A DNA stretch of 64,000 nt from Taeniopygia guttata (taxonomy: Eukaryota > Chordata > Aves > Passeriformes > Estrildidae): assembly GCF_048771995.1 (NCBI RefSeq), contig NC_133028.1, positions 5,701,501 to 5,765,500 on the forward strand, read 5' to 3'. Shown in pieces: positions 1-12,900 of the stretch. The notes under the pieces are model-generated. The model did not search any database. It was not told the DNA's origin and saw nothing but the letters and a program-made list of their open reading frames with translations. Both the position numbers and the translations under genes were made by a program. The first letter of the stretch is position 1. Every line of letters starts with the position of its first letter.

Positions 1-2893
1 CTTTTCCCAAATGCTCCCCTAGCTATTCATTCCTGGCTGGACAGCAAGGCAGGAATCTCTCAAACTCAGAGGTTACACTCTCAGCATTAAAAACCCAGCT
101 GGGAGAAAACTCAGCACTTATCCTTACTCTATAAATGAACCTCTTCCAGCTGCAGTCGAAGAGGCTAACTCAGTTCATGCCCAGTTTGCACTAAATAAGT
201 TTCCTTTCCAAATCAGGAGCAGGTCACTGGAGAGCTGCACATGCTCAGCAAGAGCTATAAAGGGAAACTGGGGTTTCATAACAACTGAATTCATCTCAAC
301 TGATATAAATGAGATGTGCTGGAAGCATAATGCACTGAATCCCAACTCCTGTGTCCCCAGATGCTGCACTAATTCTTTCATCTCCTGTCTGCCTGATAAA
401 GAGCCGGTGCAAAGCAAGCCCTGGACTGAGCTCAAGCCTAGCTAGGAGAAGTGAATGTGTCTCTGTGGGATTCATTTTCTTTCCAGTTATACAGAAACAT
501 CTCTGGGTAAATGGAAGGTGAGAGCATCAGTTTCTTTAAGGTCACTTATCAAAGACCTTTCCAATGTGAAAGGGGATAACAAGTGAAAAGAGGAGCAACA
601 AACAAAACTGAGAGGTACAAACCTGACGGACAAAAATAATGGAGATAATAATAGGAAACAACCTTGACAGGTCATCAAGAAACTGCAACCAAACCTGGAC
701 TTTGCAACAGACACAAATCTAAACCTGAGGGTCTCTGAGGAGAGGGGGTCAGCAGAACTATATAAACTAGAGGAGGAAAGTGCAGGGGAAGAAGACTGAG
801 GAGAACAGCTGGAAGAGGGTATCAAAGGGGTAAGGAGGGCCATGCTGCAACTGAGGATCCATGAACACGTGGAGTTTGTGCTTTCACTGGTGAATGTCAA
901 TCATTTCCAGCCAAGGAGAAGGAAGGGATCTTGGCTGTGATCTTATGTTTCAGGGAGCTGCTGAGGGCAGTGCTGTGTCTGGAGCAGCCTGTGTGCTGGC
1001 TGGGTCCGTGTCTGGGGGTGTCTGTGAGCCCCAGGCCCCAGAGCTGCTGGAGGTGGTGGTCATGTAAAACATCCTGTTCCATGCAGCACAAAACAAACCT
1101 GAAAACAGCATTTGCCCTTAGAAATGTGCCCCAGGGGTAGCTCAGCCCCCACTCACCGGGAGTTCATCCTTCTGGTTCCAAACCCCTGTGCACTGCCTTT
1201 GCTCAATTACTGCCTTGATGTTGATTAGAGCTGGTAGTGCTACACAACCTGCTGAAAAACTGCAGAAAAAGGACATGTTAACATAAGGTGCATGTTAGGA
1301 AACCAACATTTTTCACATTTCTATTCTAAAGGTTAACTAGGACACGAGGTTTTTGTATTTTTTTTTCATTTACATCTTGTTATGCTTGGAGGGAGCTTAG
1401 AAGAACAGACAAGTGTTTTGGGGCAGGTTATCAATTATCCATGTATTTTAGGCTGGGCCCCTCAGGTACTATATTCTGGACAGAAAACAAGAGTTAATTC
1501 CTCCTCTGAGATTCATAGTGAATTGATTTCTTCTACCACCTACTTTGATTTTGAGCTGTACAGGAGGAAGACATCACATTAGTTTATTCCAGAGGTTGCT
1601 CTCAGCTGTGGTGGAATATGTGCAGCCTAAGAATTTCCATGTAACCCACAACCCATAATCCTTTAATTATATATAATTATCATGTAAAGAAATGTGTCTT
1701 TCCACCTTCACCTTAAACCAATAAAAGAAATGTAGAAAAAGCAGGTAGGTAAGGGAAGGGAGGAAACCAGGGCCCATGACAAGAACAGCAATATAAAACT
1801 GCCCAAAGTCTGTGTCCCAACAAACAGTTCAGCCTCCTGTGGGATTTATCCATTACCAGCACTTAGCACATTATTTGGTATATGTTTATTTCAGTATTTT
1901 ACAAAAGAAACTATGACAGAGTTTTCCACAAATTAACAGATGAGTTGACAGATTAAAATCTAATGACAGTACTGGAAATCACCAGCAACAGAAACAGGGT
2001 TTGACCTTGCTGTCAGCCTGCTCCAATTGTTTGGCAGATTATTTTACTGTATGTGCAAGTTTTATTGTCTACGTAAGTCGTTTCCTCTACCTGAAACCTG
2101 TGGATATCTTGCCTAAGCTAAAATACATATATATAAATTGTATCTCTCACCTCCTGGCCATTTTAAACTTTGCTTTTTTGTTAATTCAGCTCCAAGTGTA
2201 ACCTGTGTTAACCCTTTGAAAAATCTAACAAATAGTATTTGTGTGAAAACACCTCTGAAGAGCCCTTTCAGAATATAAAAACTCAAGTCAACAGTAAATT
2301 CAAATTTCTGTAGTCCTTCAAGACCCTGAACCCCAACCTCCAGAAACACAAGAGTTTTTCTGCTGTCTCCACGTAATAACTCATACCATGAGACCTGTAC
2401 AGGATTAGATAAATATTGGAGAAGCCCAATCAGCATTAAAAAGGCGCCCACTACTCGTGTTCTAGAAACCAAAATATTTTACAGCAGAGATTTCACTTCA
2501 AGCTTGTTGTTCACAGCAAATATCCAACCACTCCAAATACCAGTAAACAGGGATTTTCCACATCACCAAAAATCTCTTGGCCATTTCCTCTGAAAACTGC
2601 ATTGGAGCATCAGTGCATGAGCAATGAAAATCTAAAGGATTGCTGGTTATTTGAATGAAACAAGAGGAAGATGAAAAAAAAAAAACATTTAATCTCTAAA
2701 TACCTATAAAATACTCAAACTGAAACATGAAAGTTTATTGTAGAAAAACAATTAGTCTGAAGTGCTCCCTTTTTTGTCTCTGTTGTGTTTTGTGACTGAG
2801 GTAGAAACAGGAAAAGCAGAAGGCTTAGCAATGTGAGAGCTCTAAACCAAGCACAGAAGTCTAACAATAGTGAATGGAAACAGTAAAAAGAAC

Positions 2894-2968
2894 TAAAGCA
2901 AAAACAAACAAAAAAATAAAAAAAAAATAAAAAAAAAAACAAAACAAAAAAAATAATAAAAAAAAAAG
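2894..2968. repeat. A-rich low-complexity tract
   Basis: About 75 bp are almost entirely A, broken by single C or T bases. The open frame read on the opposite strand (a run of Phe) is an artefact of this tract. Confidence 0.85.
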
Positions 2969-3329
2969 AGGCAGTGAAGCTTCTGCTAAGTACCAAATCC
3001 AGCCTAGAAAGATAGAAAATAAATTATGTGTGCTTAACTTTTTTAAATGAAAATGAGAACATCAGGGGAGTGTACTGGGGGAATTGACATTCAAAGGCTA
3101 AATAGCAGTTAATCTGTTTTATCTTCAAAGAAGCTAGAAGGAGATTAGGTTGGGTTTTCTTCATATTTCCAACAGCCTCCTACAGATTTGCATTTTGTCA
3201 GATTAGCTACTGAGCTTAAAAGTGCCTCTTTCTTCTTTACAAAAGAGGCCCAGCAGACAATTTGAAAATTTTAGCAGCTGTAACCATAACATAACTGTTA
3301 AACATTCTTCTAAGAAGATGACTAGTAAT

Positions 3330-3353
3330 GGGGGGGGGGGGGGGGGGGGGGGG
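3330..3353. repeat. G24 homopolymer
   Basis: Twenty-four consecutive G bases are followed by TGGTGG. It lies about 390 bp downstream of RMND5A exon 6. True length is uncertain, because such runs are hard to sequence. Confidence 0.9.
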
Positions 3354-3740
3354 TGGTGGAGAAAAACAACTAAGCAGAATTATCAAATGCTGATAGAATC
3401 ATGGCCACATTTTCAGGGTTATTTTTCAGTTGAACAGCAGGGACAGCGATCACCCATTTGTTGTGGGAATAACTGGCTGATTGCCATCCTCATCTTTAGC
3501 AGTTATGTCTAAACTATGGAAGATAAATTCCATCCAAGAACATTTCCTCTTGTGCTGCAGTGGTGCAGGGAGAAGTCCAGCACACAGGAACCTCTGGTTT
3601 TTAATCTTTGCAGACTTGTTAATTGTAATTATACCATGTATTTAAGGCAAGCTAGTCAAAATCATTTCTTTTGCCCTCAACAAGAAACAGGAACCAAACC
3701 ACGAAGTACTTGGGCTCAAAAGCAGAGAAAAGCAGCATAC

Positions 3741-3906
3741 CTAACACTGAGAGGGGATTCAACTGAGAGGCCCAGGAGAGCACAGGCGTCCCTTGTGAAG
3801 ATGTCACAGATGTCAGCCCACTGGTTTGCGTCCAGGAGATGAACGTACGGGGAGTTCTCGATGCCTTGCCGCAGGTACACCAGGCTGCCCATCAGAACCT
3901 GGATGT
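3741..3906 (-). CDS. RMND5A: RMND5A coding exon 6
   Basis: This 166-bp exon encodes [18 protein letters not shown] through [11 protein letters not shown]. It ends on two bases of a Ser codon at donor GTATGC. It is the last RMND5A exon visible in the window. Confidence 0.95.
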
Positions 3907-6900
3907 CTGGGAGGAACCAGGAACAGCACAGTTTGTACAACAAACAAAGAGATTGTGTCTCCAGCTGGAGCTTTCACATGGAAAACAGGCAGATACCCCG
4001 GATCACTGCACACATCCTCACCTCCACACAAACAATTACAGCCACTACAGCCAGGAGAGCTCCACTCCTACTAATTTTTTGGCTGGGGAGCTGCCAGGGT
4101 GTGCTGCCTGGCAATTTGCTTCTAGCAGGTTTACTTTTTTGTAAGCTTTCTGACACACACAGTACGCTAAAAAAATAGGCTTTGTTGGATTCAGCTTGAG
4201 ATGGTTCATTTAACTCACATGCTCTCCATTTTTCAAAAGTTTAATTTCTCTTTGTATTACCCCACACAGCAGAAAATAGCAGATGACTATTCCAAGAACA
4301 TTCCTCTGCATCTTTTTTAGCACTTTACTCTGGCAGCAGGCCTATTCTAGATGTAATCTACATTTTATTTAAAGAGTCAAAAACCTTCAATTTAAGCAAA
4401 TGTGCAATCATTCAGATATTAATTTTGAGCCCTCTTAAAAAAGAAGATAATTCTAATTGTAAGGATTTGGGTTATACATTAATAATCCAAAAATAAGCCT
4501 TTAACAAGCTGAAAATAATGGAGTAGAACATATTTGGAGCATGCTATGTTTTACTCCAAGGTGCCATATCCCAGTGATTTAAATCCCCGTAATGTGACCA
4601 AAAATGTACCTTTCTGATGATTTAGGGCGAAGGGCTGGAAGTTTTTCGCATACTGAAGTGCTTCTCTTTGATTTGCTGTTCCACCCATCAATAAACTAAT
4701 GAAATATAATCTGTGCAGTTTAAATTCCAACGAGCTGTTCTGTGCCATGAGCATCTCTCTGTTGGATACCGCCCACCTGGAAGAAGCGAGGAGGTACAAT
4801 GGGACGTGACACGAGAGTAATTAAGTGTCAGCCCACACCACATGAAATCATTGCAATTATCTATTATCTACCATCTATTCCAAGGAAAGTGTGACTGTTC
4901 CCTGAACTTCTGAGAGCCTCTACAGAGCACGGAAAATGGCAAGGCCCTTTGCAAGTAATGGAGCTACACAGGGTGCACAAAATGTGGACAATGTTAATCC
5001 TGTAGTAGTTAAGCACTGCAAAATTCAACATTCACTGGCTGAAAGACAGGACTAAATTAGGCACAATATAAGGCAGAAATAGCTCAAGTCTATTGTATTT
5101 CAATTAATAGCATTCTGAATCGTAATAATTACTGACAGTTCTTCAGCTGCATGTCAAGAAGTTTGACCAAGAACATTTTCCAACATCCTCATACACCAAA
5201 CATGTTGTCCAAGCCACTGTGTTTGTGTGTGTGCATCTGTTGCCCTGGAGAGGGAACTGCATCTATGGGACCTCAAAGACAGATATTATCAAGATCTCAC
5301 AGTGGGGGAAGGGAAATCAGTTTAAATATCACAATTTACCATGCTTAAACTTTGGTTTCTCTGTTATTTTCAACTTGGACAATAAAAATATTTCTCATTT
5401 TCTGTGTCTCATTCACCATGACAACACTACTGTTTGGCTCCCAAATAACATGAAAGAATTCTTAAACATACAGAGAGTAAAATGAACTGAAATTTTGAAA
5501 GCATCTTATATAAGTTTTTATTTATTATTTAGAATTTATTCATCCCTTTCTTGGTTTTTTGGAAGATTTTTTTTTGGTGCTGTCTTTTTTTTTCTTTGAT
5601 TCCATTTAATCAGGCCTAAATCAATCCAATCTTTCTCTTAAGAACCTCAAGTTTCAATGTTCTCCAGTACATCTGTTTCTCATTAGTCTTAATTAGTTCT
5701 ACTATTTTCACTGTGGGTGCCCTATTAAGCAAAAAGCTTTTCACTTTTTAGCAAGGAAGTGAGGAAGCCTGTGTTCCTTAAAAAAAAAAAAAAAACAGGG
5801 TATGTGAGGCTTCTTTTCAATCAATCCTAAAATGAGAAAATTAAGCATTCTTACTGTATTGGGAGGCTTTCAAAGCAAGTCAGCTTTCTGCATTAGGATG
5901 TAGCATTAATGAGCAAGTATCCACTTTCAATTTGTTGTGGTGGAAGTATCAGGAGTCTGACTTCACTGGCAAGGCTTTGTAAAGACACAGTAACCTTTCA
6001 GTAGGAAACAGTGAAAAATGGAGCCTTTGAACTAAAAACAAGCCCTGCTGTCCCCAGTTTGAGATTTTCCTGAATCTCCACCAGGAAGTAGTGAAGAGCA
6101 CGCTCACTAACCATGGGTGGCGAGTGGGTTTTGGGGTGGTCTCATAAGTTGGGGGGGGTATAACTGTATTTTTATGATCAGTGTGCAGTTTAAACAGGAT
6201 ATTATGGCAATAAAGTACAATCCCTGCTACAAAAACAAGACCCCGTGGTTAGCGATAGACTAATAAGCAGATGAAGTACAAAAAACTATTATAAATAAAC
6301 ACTAAGACTAGTCCACAGTGCCATCAATGAGATATTAATCTCTATTGCATCAAAAGAGCCTCCATCCTCTCCCTGCCAATATCTGCACACAGGTCGAGTC
6401 TATTTTTCCAAATTAGCTTTTAGGCAGGCTTTCCATTTTTAGGTCTTTGAGTGGCAGCACAAATTTGTATCAGAAGAAAGCAACCACAGAAGGAAGGCCT
6501 GAGGTGCTTGGTCTGGGACATGCTGTTCCTATTTCCAACAGAAAAACAAAAAACAGCAAGGGAGGTTTAAAACACTCAATCCACATATTATCTACAACTG
6601 CCCTAAATTATTAGTAAGCACATCACCTGCCTTCCTACCTCTTCTCAAAATGACACTCAAGTGTTTTCACTTCTGAGACTCAAATCCATCTAATTTTTTT
6701 TTAAGTTTACACTGTACTTTGCAAACCATGGGTACACAGGATTCTCTTCAGCTCCCACATGGGATTTAGATGTTAAAATGAATTTAGCAAAGCCTACTAA
6801 AGAATAAATTAAGTTTAAATCACACCCCAAGGACCCAGCAAATACCAGGACCTGTGCAACTTGCTGTTTACATGCAGAAGAGAAGAGAAGAGAAGATTTC

Positions 6901-9900
6901 TTTTCTAAATTACAGGCAAAGCTTTGAACCTCCAAGTCATTTCCACCAGGACCTCACACAGAGGCCCAGCCTGGGCTCTGAAGGGCCAGAATACACCCTG
7001 AAAAATAACTGGATTTCCCTTCCCATCACCAAACTAGACTAAGAAAAGTCACTGGAAGTTAATGGGATCTTGCAGGCATGCAGAGATTACACAGCTCAGA
7101 GTGCAAGGCCAGACTAGGCCTCTACAAAAGTCAACTTCCACACCTCACAAGGGAAAATAAAAAAGTTATGGCCAGTCAAATTCTATTTAAATCTGAAAGG
7201 TCATATTTTTAAGTGTTGAAATTTGTATGAGAATGAAAACCTGGATAACAAACACAGTTAGGGTCTTTTTCGGGGTTTTTTTGAGATACAAATACTAATT
7301 TCCATCACCTCAACAGAGCTTTGAAAGTCTTTTTGAAAAGTCATAAATCTGTCAACTCCCTTCCCATGGCAGTGACCAGGAGCCACCTGTGTTTGTTTTG
7401 TTTCCAGCACTGAGGGAACTTGAGCACAAGCAGAGAGTGCTGGCAGAGCCAGAGAAACTGGCTGCCTTTTAATCCCAGCTTTTCACAATTTTGCATGGGT
7501 AAAACCTGCTACACCCCATTTCCTGGTTCAGGAGACTGTAATTAATCATCCTTGTGTGACACTTTGCTTCAACACCACTGTCAGCAGCCTGACCCTGCAA
7601 TGGGCCAGTCTGGAACTGCTTCATGCTGAAGCTTTATTCACTGGTGCCAATTTTAGCCCAAGGAGCACAGTGCCACTTTCTCTCTCAGTCATATGGAGGC
7701 CATTCACACAGCACTGGTTTCTATCCTCCTCCTGAACACTTGTGTCTGCCAGGAAATAAAAGGGAAATACCTTCACAAGCATCAGCAGTTCTGTGGGATA
7801 ACTGGGCAGTTAATGCATTGGTTACCTCCTCAGCCAGAGAGTTCAAACCATGACATTTTGTCACGTGTTGATCATCCTCCCCAAGAGCCAAGGTTTTTAC
7901 ATCAGCAGCACCACTATAAATAAGGCCCCTCTGTGCCCAGCAGCAGCCAAGAGAGGCAGACAGCTTTTGCACTGTCCAGTTTAAACAGAATAAACATTAT
8001 ACACAGAAATAAGATGGGGAGGGGGGGAGACCAACACACAAACTGTGCTGACAATACACCCCATTGTCTGCCCATTCAGCTGGAAAATAAAAATTCCTTT
8101 GAGGAACGACCATGCCTTCTCCTTTGTTTGGAAAGTACTTAACACATTGCAGAAACTACATGATACAACTCGGTAGCAATGAGTAAGGCCTAAAGCACTG
8201 CAAACTGGAGTTGAAATGAATTTAGAGATTTCAAGGGAACAGTCATAACAGCAAGTTACTGTTCCTCAGGGATTATCCTTCACAGCTCTGTTATTATTTG
8301 AACTACAAGATGTATGTGGTGTAGCTGACAGTAAATCTTGCTTCAGTTGTAATATCAGCGTTGCTTCCCTTCAATTAGCCAGTTCCACGGCAATAAACTA
8401 CCCCAGCTTTCCACCTGTGTAACTAAATTCAAAGACCAACTATTTAGGTCAAACTTTGCATGACCCAGAGGCATTACCCAGGATTTAGTCAAAGAACACC
8501 AGGGTTTGAATATCAGGGTGTCCCTGCACTTAGTTTAGATGCCAGTAAATGCTCAACTGACACACCTATGTTGGTTCATGTAAAAGGGAAAATAAAATGT
8601 TAATATGAAAATACACTTAACTGAATAATGCAAAAAATTCTATCTGAAGTATATGATTTATCCTCTGGAATGAAAGACAAATTTTGAATTTGTTTTGGTT
8701 TCACCGTTTTTATTTTTAAAAGGACACTTTAAAGATAAGTTGTTTTAGTTGGTTGGTTGGTTATTGTGTTTTGATTTTTTTTCTTACTTTTGAGACCAAC
8801 CTAGAAAAGTTTAGAAAAAGTTATAAAAGTTTAAAAAAGAAACAGGATAAGGGAGTTTCAGGGGGTCTCTTAATTGTTTTTCAGGAGGAATCTCATTAAC
8901 AAGTGCCACTGTCAGCACCAGGCTCTTTCCAGCCTCTGGTGCTTTGTCTGGAAAGGGAGGGTGACTGAAGGACAAGTGAGAACTTTGATCCCAATCAAGT
9001 TCTGCTCACCCCAAAGGCTTCATGGTACCCAACACCTTTAATAAATCCTGGTATCCTTCACAATGGGACCTCTTAAAATAAGGTTCACTAATGATCCCAC
9101 AGAAGGTCAAGCACCATCACTGGCTAACAACTTTTCCTTCCAGTGGTGTTTCTTCCTTAAAGCAGTACCACAAGTGATTTAAGTGAGCCCTTAATCTAAG
9201 AAAGAGACATTTAGTTAATAATTTCCCATGAGAAGTGACACACAAGGGATGGAAAAGATCCACTCAGTAACTACCCCTCTCAAAGGACAAGCAGGGACAC
9301 ACCAGAATATACTAAAGAGAGTACTGAAAGTGAAAAACTAAAGAACTGTTAAAAGCATTTTTTTAAAAAAGTGACAAAAATAAATGAGTAGACTCACTCC
9401 AGTGCAGGTCTCAAAACTCTAACTTTTAATGCTTCCAATATTCGATTTAACTCCACAAATGGTTCTTTTTGACTTTGATCTATTGATAGACCAGATTCCT
9501 GAAAAAAAAAGGGCACTCTTTAGTTAAAACATGAAAAATAAAGGGTTATCTGACAGTTTAAATATCCACCTGAAACATTCAGATGAGGAAGCCAAGACAA
9601 AGCTTCATTTTCCTCAGAGCATAACCTTCAACATCCACACTTGCTGTTACCTGACAAAGCTCCTCGGCTACATCCAGCATTCCCTGCCTGAAGAAGTGCT
9701 CCACCATCACCTCATTGAGGATCCTCTGGCTGTCAGCTTGCCAGCACCCATCTATCCCCACGCTGCTGATGTCCGAGTCGAAATTCTGAAACACACAAAT
9801 TAACAGTTAACAGGCTGGAACAAACCACCCCACATCATTTTTCTTTAATCATGCAGGGCACCTGTGTCTCCACCCTGATGCCTTCTGCCTATTACTCAGT

Positions 9901-12900
9901 TGTCCCTCAATTATCTCCAAGGTGAAATAAATACATGTCAGCTTCCTTCACTACCTCCTGTGTAGGAAGAAGAAACCTTTTAGCTTGCTCCTTTCGAGGC
10001 TGAATATTATTCACTACAAGGAATTACACCAAGAAATTAAAAGTTTAGCTAGAAAGTTAGAAGTCTCGTTAACTAATAAAGGGGTTTCCAGTCCCTGATG
10101 AATTTCTGAAGGTAGTATCTGCAGAAATGGCATTTTCCATATAGAAAACTGAAAATGTTTAGAGAACAGGAAACAAAATCAGCTACATTAGAAATAAGAA
10201 AGAGTCACCAATGTATCTCTGTCAGTGCAGCACACCAAACTGCAAGTAAAAACTTTAACTTAAGGATTTTTTTACATATCTGGGAGGCAAGCAATGCTAA
10301 AAAAGCAAAAGTCACTTCTCCCCACACCCAAACGACAAAATTCAAATCTCTGATGACCCCAACATCCCAACAACAGGATGAGCTTTGAAGATCCAAGAGA
10401 TCTTTTTTAGATCTAACTCAGATGATCCTAGTGCCACGTATTTTTAGGCCAGTGGCCTACGGACATATTCCAGGAATAACTAAAGAGATTGTCACGCTGA
10501 CTCCTTGGTAACACTTGGCACTGCTTGGCACTTTGCCTCTTGGCAGCAGGAGAGCAACATTTATTCTAATCCAAGATACAAACCAGGATTTTTAACTGCT
10601 AACATGTTTTATGATCAGGGCAAGCAGGTTAATTTTAATAAAAATCCTCACCCACTGCTTAAAACAAGCCTCTTGCAAAATAAAGGGTCTAGAAATAAGT
10701 GCATTGCTTGTTGCCTGATCTGATGATTATGTCTCTGTCCCAAGAATGAGCTTCAGAAACCAGAAGTTCAGTGAAAACAGCAGTGCTTCAGCTGTGGCTC
10801 TGTGAGGATCCACAGTCCTGCACAACATAGGAACACCAGCCTCACAAAAACACAGGACCGTCACAGCAGGCAGGGCAGATAACACTCAGCTGGTACCAGC
10901 TATCTTCCCATGCACAGCTCAACTTCACACTGCACCTTCCTGTTACTCACCACTTGCTAATTTCCTTCATCAGCACCTCTACATCCCCTTTGATGCTGCT
11001 CTGTGTCATCATGTAAAAGGGACAGCCCTTTCATCCCTGCCCACACAGCTCCAAAGCCACTGCTTCCTTCAGGGCTCTCACCAAACTTTCAGTAAAACAT
11101 TAACCTTAGTCTAGCAAACTGACTTTTCCACCTTTCTGATATGGTGGAGTGAGGTGAGCATTTAAATTATTGCCATTGATTCACTTCACACCTCTAATAA
11201 CACTTTCACTTGGGTATCTTAATCTGTAAGTTCCCTGTCATGCTGTTCACCTCTAAGCTGTATCTTGAAAAATGTAAGCATCTTGAAGACTAAGTAATAC
11301 TGTTCTTATTTGTGGCAACCATTCAAATCCTTAAAGGTTCACCACCATTGCTGACTCTGGTCTCAGTGTCCAATCCCCTAAGCAGAAACTGTATTCTTCT
11401 GGACAGTTAACAACCAGTGAAGCTGCACCTATGTCTCAAACATTACCACAACATTCTCACTGCTCGGGGCAGAGATGGCGAAACTAATTAGCTCAGTGCT
11501 CTCACAAAATGCTAATTTTATTTTCAAAGAGCAAATCTACCAGCCTTTACAAAACCCCACCATTAGATCTTTTCAAGTCACATAAAAGAAATTATCAAGT
11601 CCCATCCGTTCAACCTGAGGACCTCAGTCATTCTCTGACCAACCCAGTCTTGACCAGGTTCTCATTCCATTATATTTTTTTCAGTTTGTTTTAAATGATT
11701 CCGAGGTCTGTATTAAGTGTGAGATTCTACAGCTCTGCCTCCTCTGGGTCCCGAGGAGCTTCAGGAACTGATTGCACAGTGAGTGACTGCCACATGTCAG
11801 AAAAAATTATCACTTGCCTTTGGCTTATATATTTCACAACTGTCACACATGAGGGATCTGCTGGTGACTACAACCCTCAGTTTTGTTTTGTAAATGCTAA
11901 CAGTATGCTAACTGACAGCACGTGGGGTTTAATAAGATTCCAACAGTTAAAAGCATTTCTTCAAGTTAAAAACTCCAGAAAGCTTAAAACCCAAAATACA
12001 CAAAATAACCTATGTGTCAGCTAGTATTCCTGAGGAACACATCTTTTTTAAAAGCTCAGTTTGCAAGCATGGGGCCAAAATAGACAGTATTATGTGCTAA
12101 ATACACAAATGATACAATGTACAGCACATTACCAATAATGCTAGAACGTGATGACTTCAAAATGCCCACAAACATAAGATGGACCTTTTCAACTAACATA
12201 CAACTCCCCTTGTTATCCAGAACAACAGGATATGAAGAAAGATGACGATGATTAAGGACAGTTTTATTCCTCAGTTACTCAGTTGAGATTACTTTGTGCG
12301 CTCCTCCCTTCTGAATTATGTTTATTTTCTCTGGTCAATCTGTTTACACATAATAGAAATCTCAACTTGCAAAGACTCTGTTTGTAGCCTCATTCTTCAC
12401 AGCAACAAAAATTATGTTCAGTAAAGGTTTTTAGTGTGTTCATATACAAGTTTTTACATGAAACGAAAACTAACTTAGGCAAAAGGCTGCTTTCCCAAAA
12501 CAAAAACTGGATTAAAATGTTTGCCTTATATAAAGTTCAGGGGGGAAATGGAAGGAACTACCCTTTACTCCACTTACTTTCCTAAACGAAGGTATATAAC
12601 CACTATTCAGATTGCTCCTAGAGGGAAAACATTTACCAGCCCATCAACCATGCTTTGAGAGGAATTCAAATCATTCCAGAAGACTGACTGATTTACAGGG
12701 ACGCTGATGAATGAGCTACCTGATAACCTGCTGAACAACGGAGACATGATGAGTTCTGGAAGCAAAGCAATTGCCAGTACAATATAGAAAAAACTGGATG
12801 CAAACATTTCCTTTCAAAGGAGAAAATGCTCTTTGGAAGACAGGGTAGCCTTTCGTGGATCAGAAGCATGCAATCCACATAGGACTGCCATGAAAAGAGG

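Larger units (their letters stand above)
1..3740. other. RMND5A: RMND5A intron 6 (partial), no exon seen
   Basis: This stretch lies downstream of exon 6. I looked on the minus strand for the remaining RMND5A residues (human [17 protein letters not shown] onward) and saw none. It holds an A-rich tract near 2.9 kb and a pure G run near 3.34 kb; otherwise I see nothing I can name. Confidence 0.75.

Noticed and set aside
2715-2996. A phenylalanine-rich minus-strand frame
   Set aside because: It is the complement of an A-rich low-complexity tract.
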